Below are positions 8,436 to 19,570 of a stretch of DNA of 64,000 nt, piece by piece. The number at the start of each line of letters is the position of its first letter. Within the stretch, counting starts at the first letter, position 1. Position numbers and translations under genes: made by a program. The notes beneath the pieces are model-generated. The model did not search any database and was not told the origin of the DNA. It worked only from the letters and a program-made list of their open reading frames with translations. Origin of the DNA: Clostridium sp. Marseille-Q2269. Its GTDB lineage: Bacteria; Bacillota; Clostridia; Clostridiales; Clostridiaceae. Location: contig NZ_CALSFS010000001.1 of the NCBI RefSeq assembly GCF_943736985.1, forward strand, positions 62,001 to 126,000, in the 5' to 3' direction.

Positions 8436-9026
8436 TTGCTCCAATGGCTAAAAGAATGGATAACTAATATAGCTGTAGCAGTGTTCTTTATAACTGCAAT
8501 AGAGATGCTTTTACCTAAAAATAACATAAAAAAATATGGAAAGTTTGTTTTAGGATTAATATTAATAACTGTAATACTGAATCCAATAATAAAGATATTT
8601 AATAAAGAGTATAATATATCTCAGTATGCGGAAAAGGCAACAGCTTCTTTTGATAATATAGAATACAAAAATGATTTTGATAAATATAAAAAAAAGAATA
8701 AAGAAGAAACTTTAAATAATTTTAAGAATAATCTTCAAAATCAAACTAAGAAGAAATTAGAAGAGAAGTTTCCAAATAATAAATATGAGGTAAAAGTAAA
8801 AATCCATTATGATGAAGGCAAAAACAATCTAGAAATAAAGGCAATGGATGTAGGGGTAAAAGATAATAAAATAGAAAAAATTAAAAAAGTAAGCAAAATA
8901 AATATAGGCAACAATGGAAATGAAAAAGATGATAAAGATACCTTTGAAGGTGAAGGAAGGATAAAACAATTTATAAGCAATGAATTTAAGGTATCCTCTA
9001 ATGTAATAAAAGTATATAAAATATGA
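8436..9026 (+). CDS. spoIIIAF: stage III sporulation protein AF
   Basis: The 196-residue protein has two N-terminal membrane helices (about 9-25 and 36-51), including the motif IEMLLPKNNIKKYGKFVLGLI, and a lysine-rich soluble domain of ring-building-motif type. It starts with TTG 8436, 8-9 bases after AGGGGTG; no ATG lies close enough. In the family SpoIIIAF supports channel assembly and forms ring-like oligomers. Confidence 0.92.
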   Translation: MLQWLKEWITNIAVAVFFITAIEMLLPKNNIKKYGKFVLGLILITVILNPIIKIFNKEYNISQYAEKATASFDNIEYKNDFDKYKKKNKEETLNNFKNNLQNQTKKKLEEKFPNNKYEVKVKIHYDEGKNNLEIKAMDVGVKDNKIEKIKKVSKINIGNNGNEKDDKDTFEGEGRIKQFISNEFKVSSNVIKVYKI

Positions 9027-9175
9027 TTTAAAAGATATTAATATGTAACAGTATATCTGCTTTAGTATAAGTTATAAACATTTATTTTTATATATCGTAT
9101 TTTATATATAAAATGAACTTAGCTTAAAATAATAATCCACTAGAATTAAATCATTATGATTTAGGAGGAGATTTT

Positions 9176-9772
9176 ATGGATATAAAAGATTTGATTAAAA
9201 AATTGAAAACTAATCCCAAGAATAATAAGAAGAATATGAACATATTAATAGTAGTATTAGTTGGAGTATTATTTTTAATTGCAGGTAGTACTTTTAAAAA
9301 AGATAATGTTATGAGTAAAAATGAAAATCCTAAAAATAAACAAAGTCAGGAAGAAAAAATAGAAATAGAGAATGAAAATTATGAAAAAGAAACACAAAAT
9401 AGATTGAAAACCACTTTAGAGAAAATAGATGGTGTAGGTAAAGTAGAAGTTATGATAACATTTGAAAGTGGAGAAGAAAAAGTGCCAGCTGTTAATATAA
9501 ATAATTCAACTAATAAAAGTGTTGAGAAAGATACGGAGGGAGGTACGAGAGATACTACCCAGGAAAATGAAGGAAGTTCAGTAGTTATAACTAATAATGG
9601 TGACAAAACGCAACCTCTTATAGTAAAAGAATATAAACCTAAAATTACAGGGGTATGCATAGTGGCAGAAGGAGCAGAGAATAATATAACTAAATTAAGA
9701 ATATCAAAAGCGGTAGTAGATTTATTTTCATTGGCAGAAAATAAAGTAAATGTATATCCTATGAAAAAATAG
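9176..9772 (+). CDS. spoIIIAG: stage III sporulation protein AG
   Basis: This protein of 198 residues has one membrane helix (about 22-38), an extracytoplasmic linker and a ring-building motif domain (RLKTTLEKIDGVGKVEVMITFE). Between the two halves sits an insertion rich in N, T and E, the beta-triangle region seen in SpoIIIAG. In B. subtilis the protein forms a large ring in the intermembrane space. The conserved end ITKLRISKAVVDLFSLAENKV is present. Its ribosome binding site is GGAGGAG. Confidence 0.95.
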   Translation: MDIKDLIKKLKTNPKNNKKNMNILIVVLVGVLFLIAGSTFKKDNVMSKNENPKNKQSQEEKIEIENENYEKETQNRLKTTLEKIDGVGKVEVMITFESGEEKVPAVNINNSTNKSVEKDTEGGTRDTTQENEGSSVVITNNGDKTQPLIVKEYKPKITGVCIVAEGAENNITKLRISKAVVDLFSLAENKVNVYPMKK

Positions 9773-9833
9773 TATATTAATTAAATATTAAGCATATAAT
9801 TTTGTAGAATTATAATTTGGGGGGAATGAAACC

Positions 9834-10358
9834 ATGAATAAAAAACAAGGAGTTATAATTGTAACTTTATTAGCACTCATAATTTGTACAGGAGTGCTTG
9901 CAACAAAACTAAACAGTCCACTTTATGTAAATGGAAATGATGAAGGAAGTACTGTTTCTTTTAACAATACTTCTAAAAACTCAAACAAGACAGAAAATAA
10001 AGAAAACAGCAAGACAGATTTCTTTGCGGAAACAAAACTTACTAGAGATCAAAAAGCAGCTCAAACACTACAAACATTAAAATCTTTAATAGATGATAAG
10101 AATGTTCCAAAAGAAGATAAAGAGGAAGCCACTGCTAAGTATACTAAATTAGCTATGGATTCAAATTATGAATCAAAAATAGAATCTGTATTAAAGAGTA
10201 AAGGATTTGACGATGTTATATGCTCTATAGAAAATGATAAGGCTAGAGTTGTAGTAAAAGGAAAAGATAAATTAACAGATAAAGAAACAAGAGATATAAA
10301 AAATGTAGTAATGAGTATATCAAATATACAAGAAGTAGAAATCGAAACTAAACAATAA
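9834..10358 (+). CDS. spoIIIAH: stage III sporulation protein AH
   Basis: The 174-residue protein has an N-terminal membrane anchor (residues 5-25), an S/N/K-rich linker and a C-terminal ring-building motif domain of YscJ/FliF type. SpoIIIAH binds the forespore protein SpoIIQ across the intermembrane space and so links the two halves of the channel. It is the last gene of the operon and is followed by a separate promoter for the asp23 gene. Confidence 0.95.
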   Translation: MNKKQGVIIVTLLALIICTGVLATKLNSPLYVNGNDEGSTVSFNNTSKNSNKTENKENSKTDFFAETKLTRDQKAAQTLQTLKSLIDDKNVPKEDKEEATAKYTKLAMDSNYESKIESVLKSKGFDDVICSIENDKARVVVKGKDKLTDKETRDIKNVVMSISNIQEVEIETKQ

Positions 10359-10361
10359 TAA

Positions 10362-10428
10362 TTGTAAAAACATATACCTTTTGATATAATAAACCTAAGA
10401 TTACGTTTTGCATAGCTCAAAACTTAGG
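10362..10428 (+). promoter_or_regulatory. SigA-type promoter and leader hairpin upstream of the Asp23 gene
   Basis: The -35 box TTGTAA (10362-10367) and -10 box TATAAT (10385-10390) are 17 bases apart. The leader can fold with CCTAA (10394-10398) against TTAGG (10424-10428) and GTTTTG (10405-10410) against CAAAAC (10418-10423). This puts the first bases of the AGGAGG ribosome site in a stem; a regulatory role is inference. Confidence 0.55.
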
Positions 10429-10439
10429 AGGTACGGAAA

Positions 10440-10835
10440 ATGGAAGAAAATACTAAGAATGAAATTGACATGGGCATAGTTAAAATATCTGATGAAGTAG
10501 TAGGTGTTATAGCAGGACTGGCAGCCACTGAAATAGATGGTATTGTAGGAATGAGCTCAGGAGTAGTTGGAGGAATTACTCAAATACTTAAAGGGAAGAA
10601 AAATATTTCTAAAGGTGTAAAGGTGAATGTAGGAGAAGAAAGTGCATCTATAGACTTATATGTAGTTGTAGAGTATGGTGTTAAAATTCCTGAAGTAGCT
10701 CAAAAAGTTCAAGAAGATGTTAAAAGATCAGTAGAAACTATGACAGGTCTTACTGTATCCTCAGTTAATATTCATGTTCAAAATGTTATGATACCTAAAA
10801 TAGATAAAGAATTAGAGGATATTGATTTAGAATAA
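10440..10835 (+). CDS. Asp23/Gls24 family envelope stress response protein (YqhY-like)
   Basis: The 131-residue protein has the family core: IKISDEVV-like opening, VAGLAATEIDGIVGMSSG, and the ending TVSSVNIHVQNV. Asp23-type proteins are cytoplasmic or membrane-associated and linked to envelope homeostasis; YqhY sits near accBC and nusB in Bacillus. Here it lies between spoIIIAH and nusB without accBC. It has its own promoter and an AGGAGG site. Confidence 0.93.
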   Translation: MEENTKNEIDMGIVKISDEVVGVIAGLAATEIDGIVGMSSGVVGGITQILKGKKNISKGVKVNVGEESASIDLYVVVEYGVKIPEVAQKVQEDVKRSVETMTGLTVSSVNIHVQNVMIPKIDKELEDIDLE

Positions 10836-10844
10836 TAAATAATT

Positions 10845-10874
10845 ACACCCTCTGTGATAGAGGGTGTTTCTATG
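10845..10874 (+). terminator. hairpin after the Asp23 gene
   Basis: ACACCCTCT (10845-10853) pairs with AGAGGGTGT (10860-10868) around a 6-base loop. The following T-run is short (TTCTAT), so termination may be partial with read-through to nusB. Confidence 0.7.
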
Positions 10875-10973
10875 TGAAGAATCAATATTTATAATAATAT
10901 AAAAAAGTATAAATAATAGTAACAGTTAAAGCTAAAAATTATAAAAGTAAATATAGAAACTAGGGAGGAAAAT

Positions 10974-11405
10974 ATGAATAGAAGAAAATCAAGAGAAGCT
11001 GCCATGAAATTAGTATTTCAAACAACTTTAAATGGAGAAAATTTAGAGGAAGCTTTAGAAAATTTAAAAGATGTTAGAGATTCTGAGGGAAATGGAAAAG
11101 AAAGAGATAATGAATCTATTGATTTAAAAGATGTAGATATAAATTATGTTAAAAGAATAATAGAAGGAATAGAAGAAAACAAAGAAAAAATAGATGAAAA
11201 AATAAAAAACAATTTAAAAAATTGGAAAATAGAAAGATTATCTAAAGTAGATTTATCTATACTTAGATTATGTACATATGAGTTGAAATTTGAAGAAGAT
11301 ATTCCTAATAAGGTATCCGTAAATGAAGCTATAGAATTAGCTAAAAAATATTCAGGAGAAAAATCCGCAACTTTTATAAATGGTGTACTAGGTAAAATGA
11401 TTTAA
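10974..11405 (+). CDS. nusB: transcription antitermination factor NusB
   Basis: The all-helical protein of 143 residues opens with the NusB signature [15 protein letters not shown] and ends with the conserved [33 protein letters not shown]. NusB joins NusE (S10) on boxA RNA to promote rRNA antitermination. An internal acidic insert (about residues 32-52) lengthens it slightly compared with the family. It has a GGGAGG site. Confidence 0.96.
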   Translation: MNRRKSREAAMKLVFQTTLNGENLEEALENLKDVRDSEGNGKERDNESIDLKDVDINYVKRIIEGIEENKEKIDEKIKNNLKNWKIERLSKVDLSILRLCTYELKFEEDIPNKVSVNEAIELAKKYSGEKSATFINGVLGKMI

Positions 11406-11422
11406 ATTTAATAAATATTAAA

Positions 11423-11455
11423 AAAAGTGAAGAGCGTAGCTTTTCACTTTTAATA
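11423..11455 (+). terminator. hairpin between nusB and xseA
   Basis: AAAAGTGAAGAGC (11423-11435) pairs with GCTTTTCACTTTT (11439-11451) over 13 bp with one G-T pair and a 3-base loop. It could act in both directions. Confidence 0.7.
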
Positions 11456-11476
11456 TTAATAAAAAGGAAGATGTTT

Positions 11477-12676
11477 ATGCATATTAAAACTCTTACGGTT
11501 TCTCAATTAAATAGATATGTAAAAAATACCTTAGATTCTGATTTTATACTAAATAATGCCTCTGTTAAAGGAGAAATATCAAATCTTAAACTTCATAGCA
11601 GTGGACACATTTATTTCTCTTTAAAGGATGGAGAAAGTAAAATAAATTGTGTAATGTTTAAAAGTTATGCATATAATTTAAAATTTGTTCCAGAAAATGG
11701 TATAGATGTGGTTGTACAAGGAAATATATCTGTATATGAAAAAGAAGGCTCTTATCAATTATATGTGAAAGAAATTAAAAGAGAGGGCATAGGAGACTTA
11801 TATATAGCTTTTGAAAAATTAAAAGAAAAACTTAATGAAGAAGGTCTTTTTAGTGATATACACAAAAAAGAAATACCTAGATTCCCCCAAAAAATAGGAG
11901 TAATAACATCCCCTACAGGTGCAGCTATAAGAGATATAATAAATGTAAGTAGAAGAAGAAATAAAGGAATAGAATTACTTATATACCCAGCTTTAGTACA
12001 AGGTACTGGTGCCAGTAAGACGCTTATAGAAGGCATTAAAGAATTAAATAAGATTGAAGATATAGATATAATAATATTAGCTCGAGGGGGAGGTTCTATA
12101 GAAGAATTATGGGAGTTTAATAATGAAGAACTAGCTTATGCAGTGTATGATTCTAAAAAGCCTATAATAACGGCAATAGGTCATGAAACTGATTTTACCA
12201 TTGTAGATTTTGTAAGCGATAAAAGAGCTTCTACACCATCTGCAGCTGCAGAAATAGCTGTTTTTAATACAGAAAGTTTAATAAAAGAGATTTTAAATTA
12301 TAATCAAACCTTAGAAAATTATATGAAAAATATAATAAGAGAAAAAAGAAATTATATAAATCTATATAAAGGGAAAATAGAATCTTATAGCCCTAATAAT
12401 ATAATAGTAAATGAATATAAGAATATAGATAATTTAAAAGAGTTATTGAATATGAAAATAGAAGGCAAATTAAACAAACAAAAAAATAACTTATCAAGAT
12501 TATCTTCTCTACTAGAAGCACATAATCCATTAAATATATTAAAAAAAGGGTATGCTTTGGTAGAAGATGAAAAAAACAATTTGATAACAGAAAAAGAAAG
12601 TTTGAAACAATTAAATAAAATAAATATTACATTTAAGGATGGTAAGGCAGAGTTAAATATTAAATATATAGAATAA
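11477..12676 (+). CDS. xseA: exodeoxyribonuclease VII large subunit
   Basis: At 399 residues it has an N-terminal OB fold ([24 protein letters not shown]) and the catalytic core with [29 protein letters not shown] and [27 protein letters not shown], all diagnostic. A coiled-coil region and the small-subunit binding tail follow. With XseB it degrades single-stranded DNA from both ends. ATG 11471 is in frame but directly follows AAGGAA; ATG 11477 is better spaced. A 241-base gap with an IS remnant separates it from xseB. Confidence 0.96.
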   Translation: MHIKTLTVSQLNRYVKNTLDSDFILNNASVKGEISNLKLHSSGHIYFSLKDGESKINCVMFKSYAYNLKFVPENGIDVVVQGNISVYEKEGSYQLYVKEIKREGIGDLYIAFEKLKEKLNEEGLFSDIHKKEIPRFPQKIGVITSPTGAAIRDIINVSRRRNKGIELLIYPALVQGTGASKTLIEGIKELNKIEDIDIIILARGGGSIEELWEFNNEELAYAVYDSKKPIITAIGHETDFTIVDFVSDKRASTPSAAAEIAVFNTESLIKEILNYNQTLENYMKNIIREKRNYINLYKGKIESYSPNNIIVNEYKNIDNLKELLNMKIEGKLNKQKNNLSRLSSLLEAHNPLNILKKGYALVEDEKNNLITEKESLKQLNKINITFKDGKAELNIKYIE

Positions 12677-12690
12677 CTTTTAAGAAAATT

Positions 12691-12864
12691 TTTTGTTGAG
12701 TTATAAATATTATAATCAAAAGAACTAAAAATTGCTTAAGAATTTTTTAAAAATACATCAATTTAAATTAGATAAGTGTTATTATTCAATTTGGATAATA
12801 TATCTTAATAAGTATATTTTATTTACAATAGGTAATTTAAATTTTAAAATTGCATAACTAAAAT
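12691..12864 (+). mobile_element. right-end remnant of the same IS type as 51971-53434
   Basis: From about 12720 to 12864 the sequence follows the tail of the intact IS (about 53290-53434). Shared blocks include TGGATAATATATC, AATAAGTATA, CAATAGGTAATTTA and the terminal repeat ending TAACTAAA. Differences are mainly GC-to-AT changes. Only the noncoding tail and possibly the last transposase codons remain; I see no matching left end, so the left limit is approximate. It splits xseA from xseB, which usually overlap or lie close together. Confidence 0.7.
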
Positions 12865-12918
12865 TAATAATTTAGAAATTATGTAACTATAAATAATAAA
12901 CTAAATTAGGAGGTAAAT

Positions 12919-14034
<1,116 letters not shown>

Positions 14035-14181
14035 TATTAATAAAGCTTTAAATTAATTTAAATAAAAAAATAATTATATGCAATAAATATTTTTCTATGA
14101 TATAATAAAAAATGCTTTATACACAAAATTAATATTTTTAGATTAGAAATGCAATCTTTTATTTTGAAAGTATATATAGAT

Positions 14182-14763
14182 AAAGGTGGTGCAGTATTCT
14201 AGTCAGGTAAGTATATCTTGAAGGCGGGGCTAAAAATCCGCTAAAGGGCACATCGATGAAGCTCTTGGTGCTGGCTTGCGACGCCCAGTTGTGGGCTGGT
14301 GCTGGGAGAAAGAAGGCTGGGGCAACCACAAAGGCATGTGGCAATTGACCCTACCTTCGTGGAGGCCATTGATTGTGGATAGGGAGAGATTCCCTATGTA
14401 CGACAATGGATTAAACCTGCATGTGGCGATGAGTTATGTGCAGTGTAGCCTGCCTTGAGTGGTGGGGGGAGAGGTTAATTTAAATCCAAAGGTTAGGCCA
14501 AACCTTTGGGCTAATAATTGCTGAAACCTCCATTGCAAAAGAGGCTAGAGATATACCCAACTGTTGAGGAAATCTCCTAGACTGTTCTATACGAGGTATA
14601 TTAGGGATTACAGTGCGGACTAAGTGGCAATCCAGTCCTATTTCTGGTGACAGGGTAGGTAGAACATTAAAGGGAAACCGTCAAAATGGCGACATTTTGA
14701 TTGTTTTACGGGAAATCCTACTGGACCTAAGCCGCAAGGTTTACTTAATATACTACCACCTTT
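14182..14763 (+). ncRNA. ole: OLE RNA (ornate large extremophilic RNA)
   Basis: About 580 bases are GC-rich compared with the surroundings, hold no credible gene and have many short self-complementary blocks. The ends pair: AAAGGTGGT (14182-14190) is the exact complement of ACCACCTTT (14755-14763), and AGTAT/ATACT extends the stem beyond a GC bulge. Size, position between ispA and dxs, and the membrane-protein gene directly downstream match OLE RNA, a roughly 600-nt RNA of anaerobic and extremophilic Firmicutes that binds OapA at the membrane. RNase P RNA was considered and rejected. Exact ends are inferred from the closing stem. Confidence 0.85.
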
Positions 14764-14901
14764 AAAAATTACATATTAAAACATACATTAATGGAGAATA
14801 TTTTTAATAATTATGGTTTAGTAACATTTTAGGTTATATAAACATAATTTTAATGATTAGTATAAAATCATTAAATACTTAGTTTTATGGAGGAATTGTA
14901 A

Positions 14902-15459
14902 TTGGGAAATAAAAAAGATAATAAGAAGAGTGACTCCAAGGTCAATGTAAAGTGGATATTAACCATTGTTGCATGGTCTGTTATTTTTTCAGGGAGTATA
15001 TCTCTTATGTCAGATGTGCTACTAGATAAAGTAAACTTATTAGTAGCTTTTATTATATTAATTTTTATTATATTAATTGGTATAATATTTGATATAATAG
15101 GAGTTGCAGTAACTGCAGCCAATGAAACGCCTTTTCATGCAAAAGCCGCCAATAAAGTTCCAGGGGCTAGGTTAGCAGTAATTTTTATTAGAAACGCAGA
15201 AAAGGTATCAAGCTTTTGTAATGATGTTATAGGAGATGTTTGCGGCATTGTAAGTGGATCTATAGGTATAATAATAACAAGCAAAATATTATCTTCAAAT
15301 TCCACTTTAAATTCCACAATGATAACTACAGGAATAGGTGTTACTATAGGAGCTTTAACTATAGGGGGAAAAGCTTTAGGTAAAGGTGTTGCTATAAAAA
15401 ATAGCAATGACATATTAGAGAAAGTTACAAGATTAATATATTTTTTTAAAAGAAGATAA
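14902..15459 (+). CDS. oapA: OLE-associated protein A (OapA) family membrane protein
   Basis: The 185-residue protein has a basic N-terminal tail (NKKDNKKSDSK), four hydrophobic segments (about 17-37, 44-72, 113-130, 137-160), a central loop with PGARLAVIFIRNAEKV, and a D-x3-D motif (DVIGD, 108-112). OapA is the known protein partner of OLE RNA and is encoded right behind it. The complex has been linked to alcohol, cold and magnesium stress in Bacillus halodurans. The start is TTG 14902, 8 bases after GGAGG. Gene order ispA-OLE-oapA-dxs supports the call strongly. No RNA-binding motif can be proven by eye. Confidence 0.85.
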   Translation: MGNKKDNKKSDSKVNVKWILTIVAWSVIFSGSISLMSDVLLDKVNLLVAFIILIFIILIGIIFDIIGVAVTAANETPFHAKAANKVPGARLAVIFIRNAEKVSSFCNDVIGDVCGIVSGSIGIIITSKILSSNSTLNSTMITTGIGVTIGALTIGGKALGKGVAIKNSNDILEKVTRLIYFFKRR

Positions 15460-15504
15460 AAACAGATGAAATTGCAAGGTTAATATATTTTTAAAAGAGG
15501 ATAG

Positions 15505-17376
15505 ATGAAAATGAAAAACATATTAGATGAATATAAAGATTTCAATACTATAAAATCTATGTCTATAAGAGAATTAAATCAATTTTCATATGAAATAAGA
15601 GAATTTTTAATAGATAGTGTATCTAAAACAGGAGGACATTTAGCTTCTAATTTAGGGGTGGTAGAACTTACTTTAAGTATATTTAATGTATTCGATTTAA
15701 ATAGGGATAAAATTATTTGGGATGTAGGACATCAAGCCTATGTATACAAGATATTGACGGGAAGAAAAGATCAGTTCCATACATTAAGACAATATGGTGG
15801 ATTAAGTGGCTTCCCTAAAAGATGCGAGAGCCCTTATGATGTGTTTGAAACAGGACATAGTAGTACTTCTATATCTGCTGCGCTTGGAATAGCAAGAGCT
15901 CGAGATATAAAAGGAGAAGATAATAAGGTTATAGCTGTAATAGGAGATGGAGCATTAACTGGTGGCATGGCCTTTGAAGCATTAAATGATATAGGATTTA
16001 ATAAAACAGATCTTATTATAATCTTAAATGATAACCAAATGTCCATAGCAGAAAACGTAGGTGGAATGTCTAGTTATTTAAGCAAAGTTAGATTAGATCC
16101 CACCTATAATAAATTAAAAAAAGAAGTTAATAATACTTTAAATAAAATACCAAACGTAGGTAAAGGGATGGCTCGCTCATTGGAAAAAATAAAAAATGGT
16201 ATAAAACAAATGATTGTGTCAGGCATGTTTTTTGAAAACTTAGGAATAAAATATTTAGGACCTATAGATGGGCACGATATAAAAGAATTAAGTAAAGTGA
16301 TGAAAATGGCACAAAATATAAAAGGGCCAGTATTAATACATACTATAACAAAAAAAGGAAAAGGGTATGCTTATGCAGAAGAACAGCCAGATAAGTTTCA
16401 TGGTATAGGACCTTTTGATTGTAATAGTGGTAAAGTAAGCTCTAAGGCATGTTTAACTTATTCAGGAGTATTTGGACAAGAATTAACCAATTTAGCTCAA
16501 AAAGATAAAAGAATAGTAGCTATAACTGCTGCTATGAAAGATGGTACTGGTCTTAGAAAATTTGGACAGAAATTCCCAGAAAGATTTTTTGATGTAGGCA
16601 TAGCAGAACAACATGCAGTAACTTTAGCTGCAGGTATAGCAACAGAAGGATTAAAACCGGTTTTTGCTGTTTATTCCACATTTCTTCAAAGGGCTTATGA
16701 TCAATTACTACATGATATATGTATACAAAACTTACCTGTAGTTTTTGCTATAGATAGAGCAGGTATAGTAGGTAGTGATGGAGAAACTCATCAAGGAATT
16801 TTTGATTTATCTTATTTATCATGTCTTCCTAATATGACTATAATGGCACCTAAATGCTTAGAAGAAATGGGAATAATGTTAAAATGGTCATTAAGTCAAG
16901 ATTCTCCTGTAGCTATAAGATATCCTAGAGGGGGAGATGTAAAATCTTTAGAGATGACTCCTATAAAAAATATAGAAAAAGGTAAATGGGAAATAATTTC
17001 TGAAGAAGAAGGAGATATAGTTATAATAGCAACTGGAAAAATGGTTCAGCATGCTATTATAGCAAGAGAAAAATTAAATGAATGTGGTATAAAATCTACG
17101 ATTGTAAATGCTAATTTTATAAAACCTATAGATAAGGAATTAATAAAAAACTTTGTAAAAAAAGGATATAAGATAGTAACTGTAGAAGATAATGTAATAA
17201 AAGGTGGTTTTGGCTCTTTAGTTCTTCAATATGTAAGTGAATTAAAGACTCATAATATTGTTTTAAATTTGGGCTTTAAGGATAAATTTGTGCCTCATGG
17301 CAGCACGGATATATTGTATAAAATGGAACAATTGGATCCAGAAGGTATTGTTAAAAATATAGTAAAGATTGTATAA
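15505..17376 (+). CDS. dxs: 1-deoxy-D-xylulose-5-phosphate synthase
   Basis: This full-length thiamine-diphosphate transketolase-type enzyme (623 residues) makes DXP from pyruvate and glyceraldehyde 3-phosphate, the first step of the MEP pathway. Seen are [32 protein letters not shown], the cofactor motif [15 protein letters not shown], and later [15 protein letters not shown] and RYPRGG. AGAGG (15496-15500) is very close to ATG 15505, and ATG 15511 is an equally good start. It functions with the nearby ispA in isoprenoid supply. Confidence 0.97.
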   Translation: MKMKNILDEYKDFNTIKSMSIRELNQFSYEIREFLIDSVSKTGGHLASNLGVVELTLSIFNVFDLNRDKIIWDVGHQAYVYKILTGRKDQFHTLRQYGGLSGFPKRCESPYDVFETGHSSTSISAALGIARARDIKGEDNKVIAVIGDGALTGGMAFEALNDIGFNKTDLIIILNDNQMSIAENVGGMSSYLSKVRLDPTYNKLKKEVNNTLNKIPNVGKGMARSLEKIKNGIKQMIVSGMFFENLGIKYLGPIDGHDIKELSKVMKMAQNIKGPVLIHTITKKGKGYAYAEEQPDKFHGIGPFDCNSGKVSSKACLTYSGVFGQELTNLAQKDKRIVAITAAMKDGTGLRKFGQKFPERFFDVGIAEQHAVTLAAGIATEGLKPVFAVYSTFLQRAYDQLLHDICIQNLPVVFAIDRAGIVGSDGETHQGIFDLSYLSCLPNMTIMAPKCLEEMGIMLKWSLSQDSPVAIRYPRGGDVKSLEMTPIKNIEKGKWEIISEEEGDIVIIATGKMVQHAIIAREKLNECGIKSTIVNANFIKPIDKELIKNFVKKGYKIVTVEDNVIKGGFGSLVLQYVSELKTHNIVLNLGFKDKFVPHGSTDILYKMEQLDPEGIVKNIVKIV

Positions 17377-17397
17377 TATTATATGAAGGAGTTAATT

Positions 17398-18222
17398 ATG
17401 GCAGAAAAGAAAGAACGATTAGATTTGCTTTTGGTTAAAAAAGGTATTTTTCAATCTAGAGAAAGAGCAAAAGCTAGTATAATGGCAGGAGAAATATTTA
17501 TAGATGGTAATAGAGTAGATAAATGTGGAGAAAAAATAAAAGAAAGTGCTAATATAGATTTTAGAGGAGAAAAATTACCTTATGTAAGTCGAGGAGGGTT
17601 AAAGCTAGAAAAATCCATAAAAAATTTTTCTATAGATTTAAAAGATAAGGTATGTTTGGATATAGGAGCATCTACAGGAGGCTTTACAGACTGTATGCTT
17701 CAAAATGGAGCAAGAAAGGTCTTTGCTATAGATGTAGGATATGGCCAATTTGCTTGGAAGCTTAGAGTAGATCCTAGAGTAGTTTGCATGGAAAGAACTA
17801 ATGTGAGATATGTGACGCTTGAAGATTTAGGTGAAAAAGCTAATTTTGCAAGTATAGATGTATCTTTTATATCTCTTACATTGGTATTGCCTGTGGTAAA
17901 GGAGTTATTAGACGAAAAGGGTCAAATAATGGCTCTTATAAAACCTCAATTTGAAGCAGGAAGAGAAAAAGTAGGTAAGAAGGGCGTAGTAAGAGAGAGT
18001 AGTATTCATAAAGAAGTAATAGATAAGATAGTTAAATTTGCACAAAAAAATGCTTTGAATATATTAAATTTAGACTTTTCGCCTATAAAAGGGCCTGAAG
18101 GAAATATAGAATACCTTATATATATGACAAAGGATAAAGAATTAAATACAGATTTTAAAGATGATTATGTGGATTACATAGTAAATAAAGCTCATAATAA
18201 TTTAAATAATGGTAATAAATAA
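17398..18222 (+). CDS. tlyA: TlyA family rRNA (cytidine-2'-O)-methyltransferase / hemolysin A family
   Basis: It is a 274-residue protein with an N-terminal S4 RNA-binding domain (RLDLLLVKKGIFQSRERAKASIMAGEIFIDG). The FtsJ-like SAM methyltransferase domain shows CLDIGASTGGFTDCML, SIDVSFISL and LIKPQFEAGR. TlyA methylates 16S and 23S rRNA; the old name hemolysin refers to a side effect. ATG 17383 is followed by AAGGAG in the coding frame, so the ribosome site points to ATG 17398. Confidence 0.95.
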   Translation: MAEKKERLDLLLVKKGIFQSRERAKASIMAGEIFIDGNRVDKCGEKIKESANIDFRGEKLPYVSRGGLKLEKSIKNFSIDLKDKVCLDIGASTGGFTDCMLQNGARKVFAIDVGYGQFAWKLRVDPRVVCMERTNVRYVTLEDLGEKANFASIDVSFISLTLVLPVVKELLDEKGQIMALIKPQFEAGREKVGKKGVVRESSIHKEVIDKIVKFAQKNALNILNLDFSPIKGPEGNIEYLIYMTKDKELNTDFKDDYVDYIVNKAHNNLNNGNK

Positions 18223-18259
18223 ATTTAAAAATCATAAATAATTTGAATGGTGATAAATT

Positions 18260-19102
18260 ATGAAAAATATTGGTATAAATATAAATACAGATAAAGATAT
18301 AAGTAGAGACATTTTAGACAAAATTTTTCAATATATACACGATGAATCCAAGGATGCTAATATAAAGGTCTTTTATGATTCTAAAGATTTAGATAAGGAA
18401 GAAAGTAAATTATTAGATGCTGTTATTGTACTAGGTGGAGATGGTACTATTTTAGGTACAGCTAGAGCTTTAGCTAAATACGAAGTACCTATGTTTGGAA
18501 TTAATAGAGGGCATTTAGGTTTCTTAGCAGAAATAGAATTAGAAGATTGTAAAAAAGCTATAAAAAAGCTATTTAAAGGACAATATAAGATAGAAGATAG
18601 AATAATGCTAAAATGTGATCTAAAGAAAATAAATGAAGAAGACTTTTTGGCATTAAATGATATAGTTCTTACAAAAGGTAATCTGTCAAGAATAGTAAAA
18701 TATAGTATATATGTAGATGATGTATGGTATACAACTTTTGTAGCAGATGGAGTTATTGTAGCTACACCTACAGGGTCTACTGCTTATTCTTTGTCTGGTG
18801 GAGGACCAATAGTATATCCAGATCTAGATGTGCTAGAGGTTACACCTATTTGTCCTCATTCTTTAGGAATTAGACCTTTAATATTAAATGGTAACAGTAA
18901 AATAAATATAAAGGTACTTAAAAGATATGAGGATCCTGTACTTACAATAGATGGCCAAAGATACAAAAAAGTAACGGTAGATGAGGTTACTATAAGCAAA
19001 TCTAAATATAAATGTAAACTTATAAAATTTCAAAAAGGAAATTATTTTGAAATTTTAAGAACTAAAATATCTTATAGATCTAGAGAATGTGAAGGTGAAT
19101 AA
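18260..19102 (+). CDS. nadK: NAD kinase
   Basis: The 280-residue protein has the kinase signature [25 protein letters not shown], and the NAD site [17 protein letters not shown]. It phosphorylates NAD to NADP. It ends one base before the argR ATG, so the pair is probably co-transcribed. Confidence 0.96.
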   Translation: MKNIGININTDKDISRDILDKIFQYIHDESKDANIKVFYDSKDLDKEESKLLDAVIVLGGDGTILGTARALAKYEVPMFGINRGHLGFLAEIELEDCKKAIKKLFKGQYKIEDRIMLKCDLKKINEEDFLALNDIVLTKGNLSRIVKYSIYVDDVWYTTFVADGVIVATPTGSTAYSLSGGGPIVYPDLDVLEVTPICPHSLGIRPLILNGNSKINIKVLKRYEDPVLTIDGQRYKKVTVDEVTISKSKYKCKLIKFQKGNYFEILRTKISYRSRECEGE

Positions 19103-19103
19103 T

Positions 19104-19556
19104 ATGAAGGTTTCAAGACATGCTAAAATTTTAGAAATAATAAATTCTAAGGATATAGATACTCAAGAAGAATTAGCAGAAGAATTAAAAAAGATGGGGA
19201 TGAATGTTACTCAAGCTACAGTTTCAAGAGATATAAAAGAGCTTAAGTTAATAAAAGTTTTATCTAATACAGGTAAGTATAAATATGCTACTATAAATCA
19301 TACAGATAGCTATATGTCAGATAAGCTTATTAATATTTTTGCACAAACAGTAATAAGTGTAGAAAATATAGATAAATTTATAATAATAAAAACTATATCA
19401 GGTTCAGCTCCAGCAGCAGGTGAAGCTATAGACTCATTAGGATTTGATGGTATAGCAGGCACTATAGCAGGTGATAATACTATAATGGCTATTACTAGAA
19501 CTAATGAAAAAGCTGAAGAAATAACTTCCAAATTAAGAAAAATTACTACTACATAA
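19104..19556 (+). CDS. argR: arginine repressor
   Basis: In this 150-residue protein an N-terminal winged helix ([35 protein letters not shown]) precedes the C-terminal arginine-binding hexamer domain with [28 protein letters not shown]. It represses arginine synthesis when arginine is bound. GTG 19089 is in frame but lies before the GAAGGTG ribosome site; ATG 19104 is preferred. argR-recN order is conserved in Firmicutes. Confidence 0.96.
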   Translation: MKVSRHAKILEIINSKDIDTQEELAEELKKMGMNVTQATVSRDIKELKLIKVLSNTGKYKYATINHTDSYMSDKLINIFAQTVISVENIDKFIIIKTISGSAPAAGEAIDSLGFDGIAGTIAGDNTIMAITRTNEKAEEITSKLRKITTT

Positions 19557-19570
19557 AAGGGGGATTTTGA

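Noticed and set aside
14159-14458. Two overlapping ORFs of about 60 codons on opposite strands
   Set aside because: They lie inside the structured OLE RNA, have Trp/Pro/Arg-rich composition unlike any neighbour and no fitting ribosome sites.
14182-14763. RNase P RNA (rnpB)
   Set aside because: The universal blocks such as GAGGAAAGTCC are absent, and the position and closing stem fit OLE RNA.
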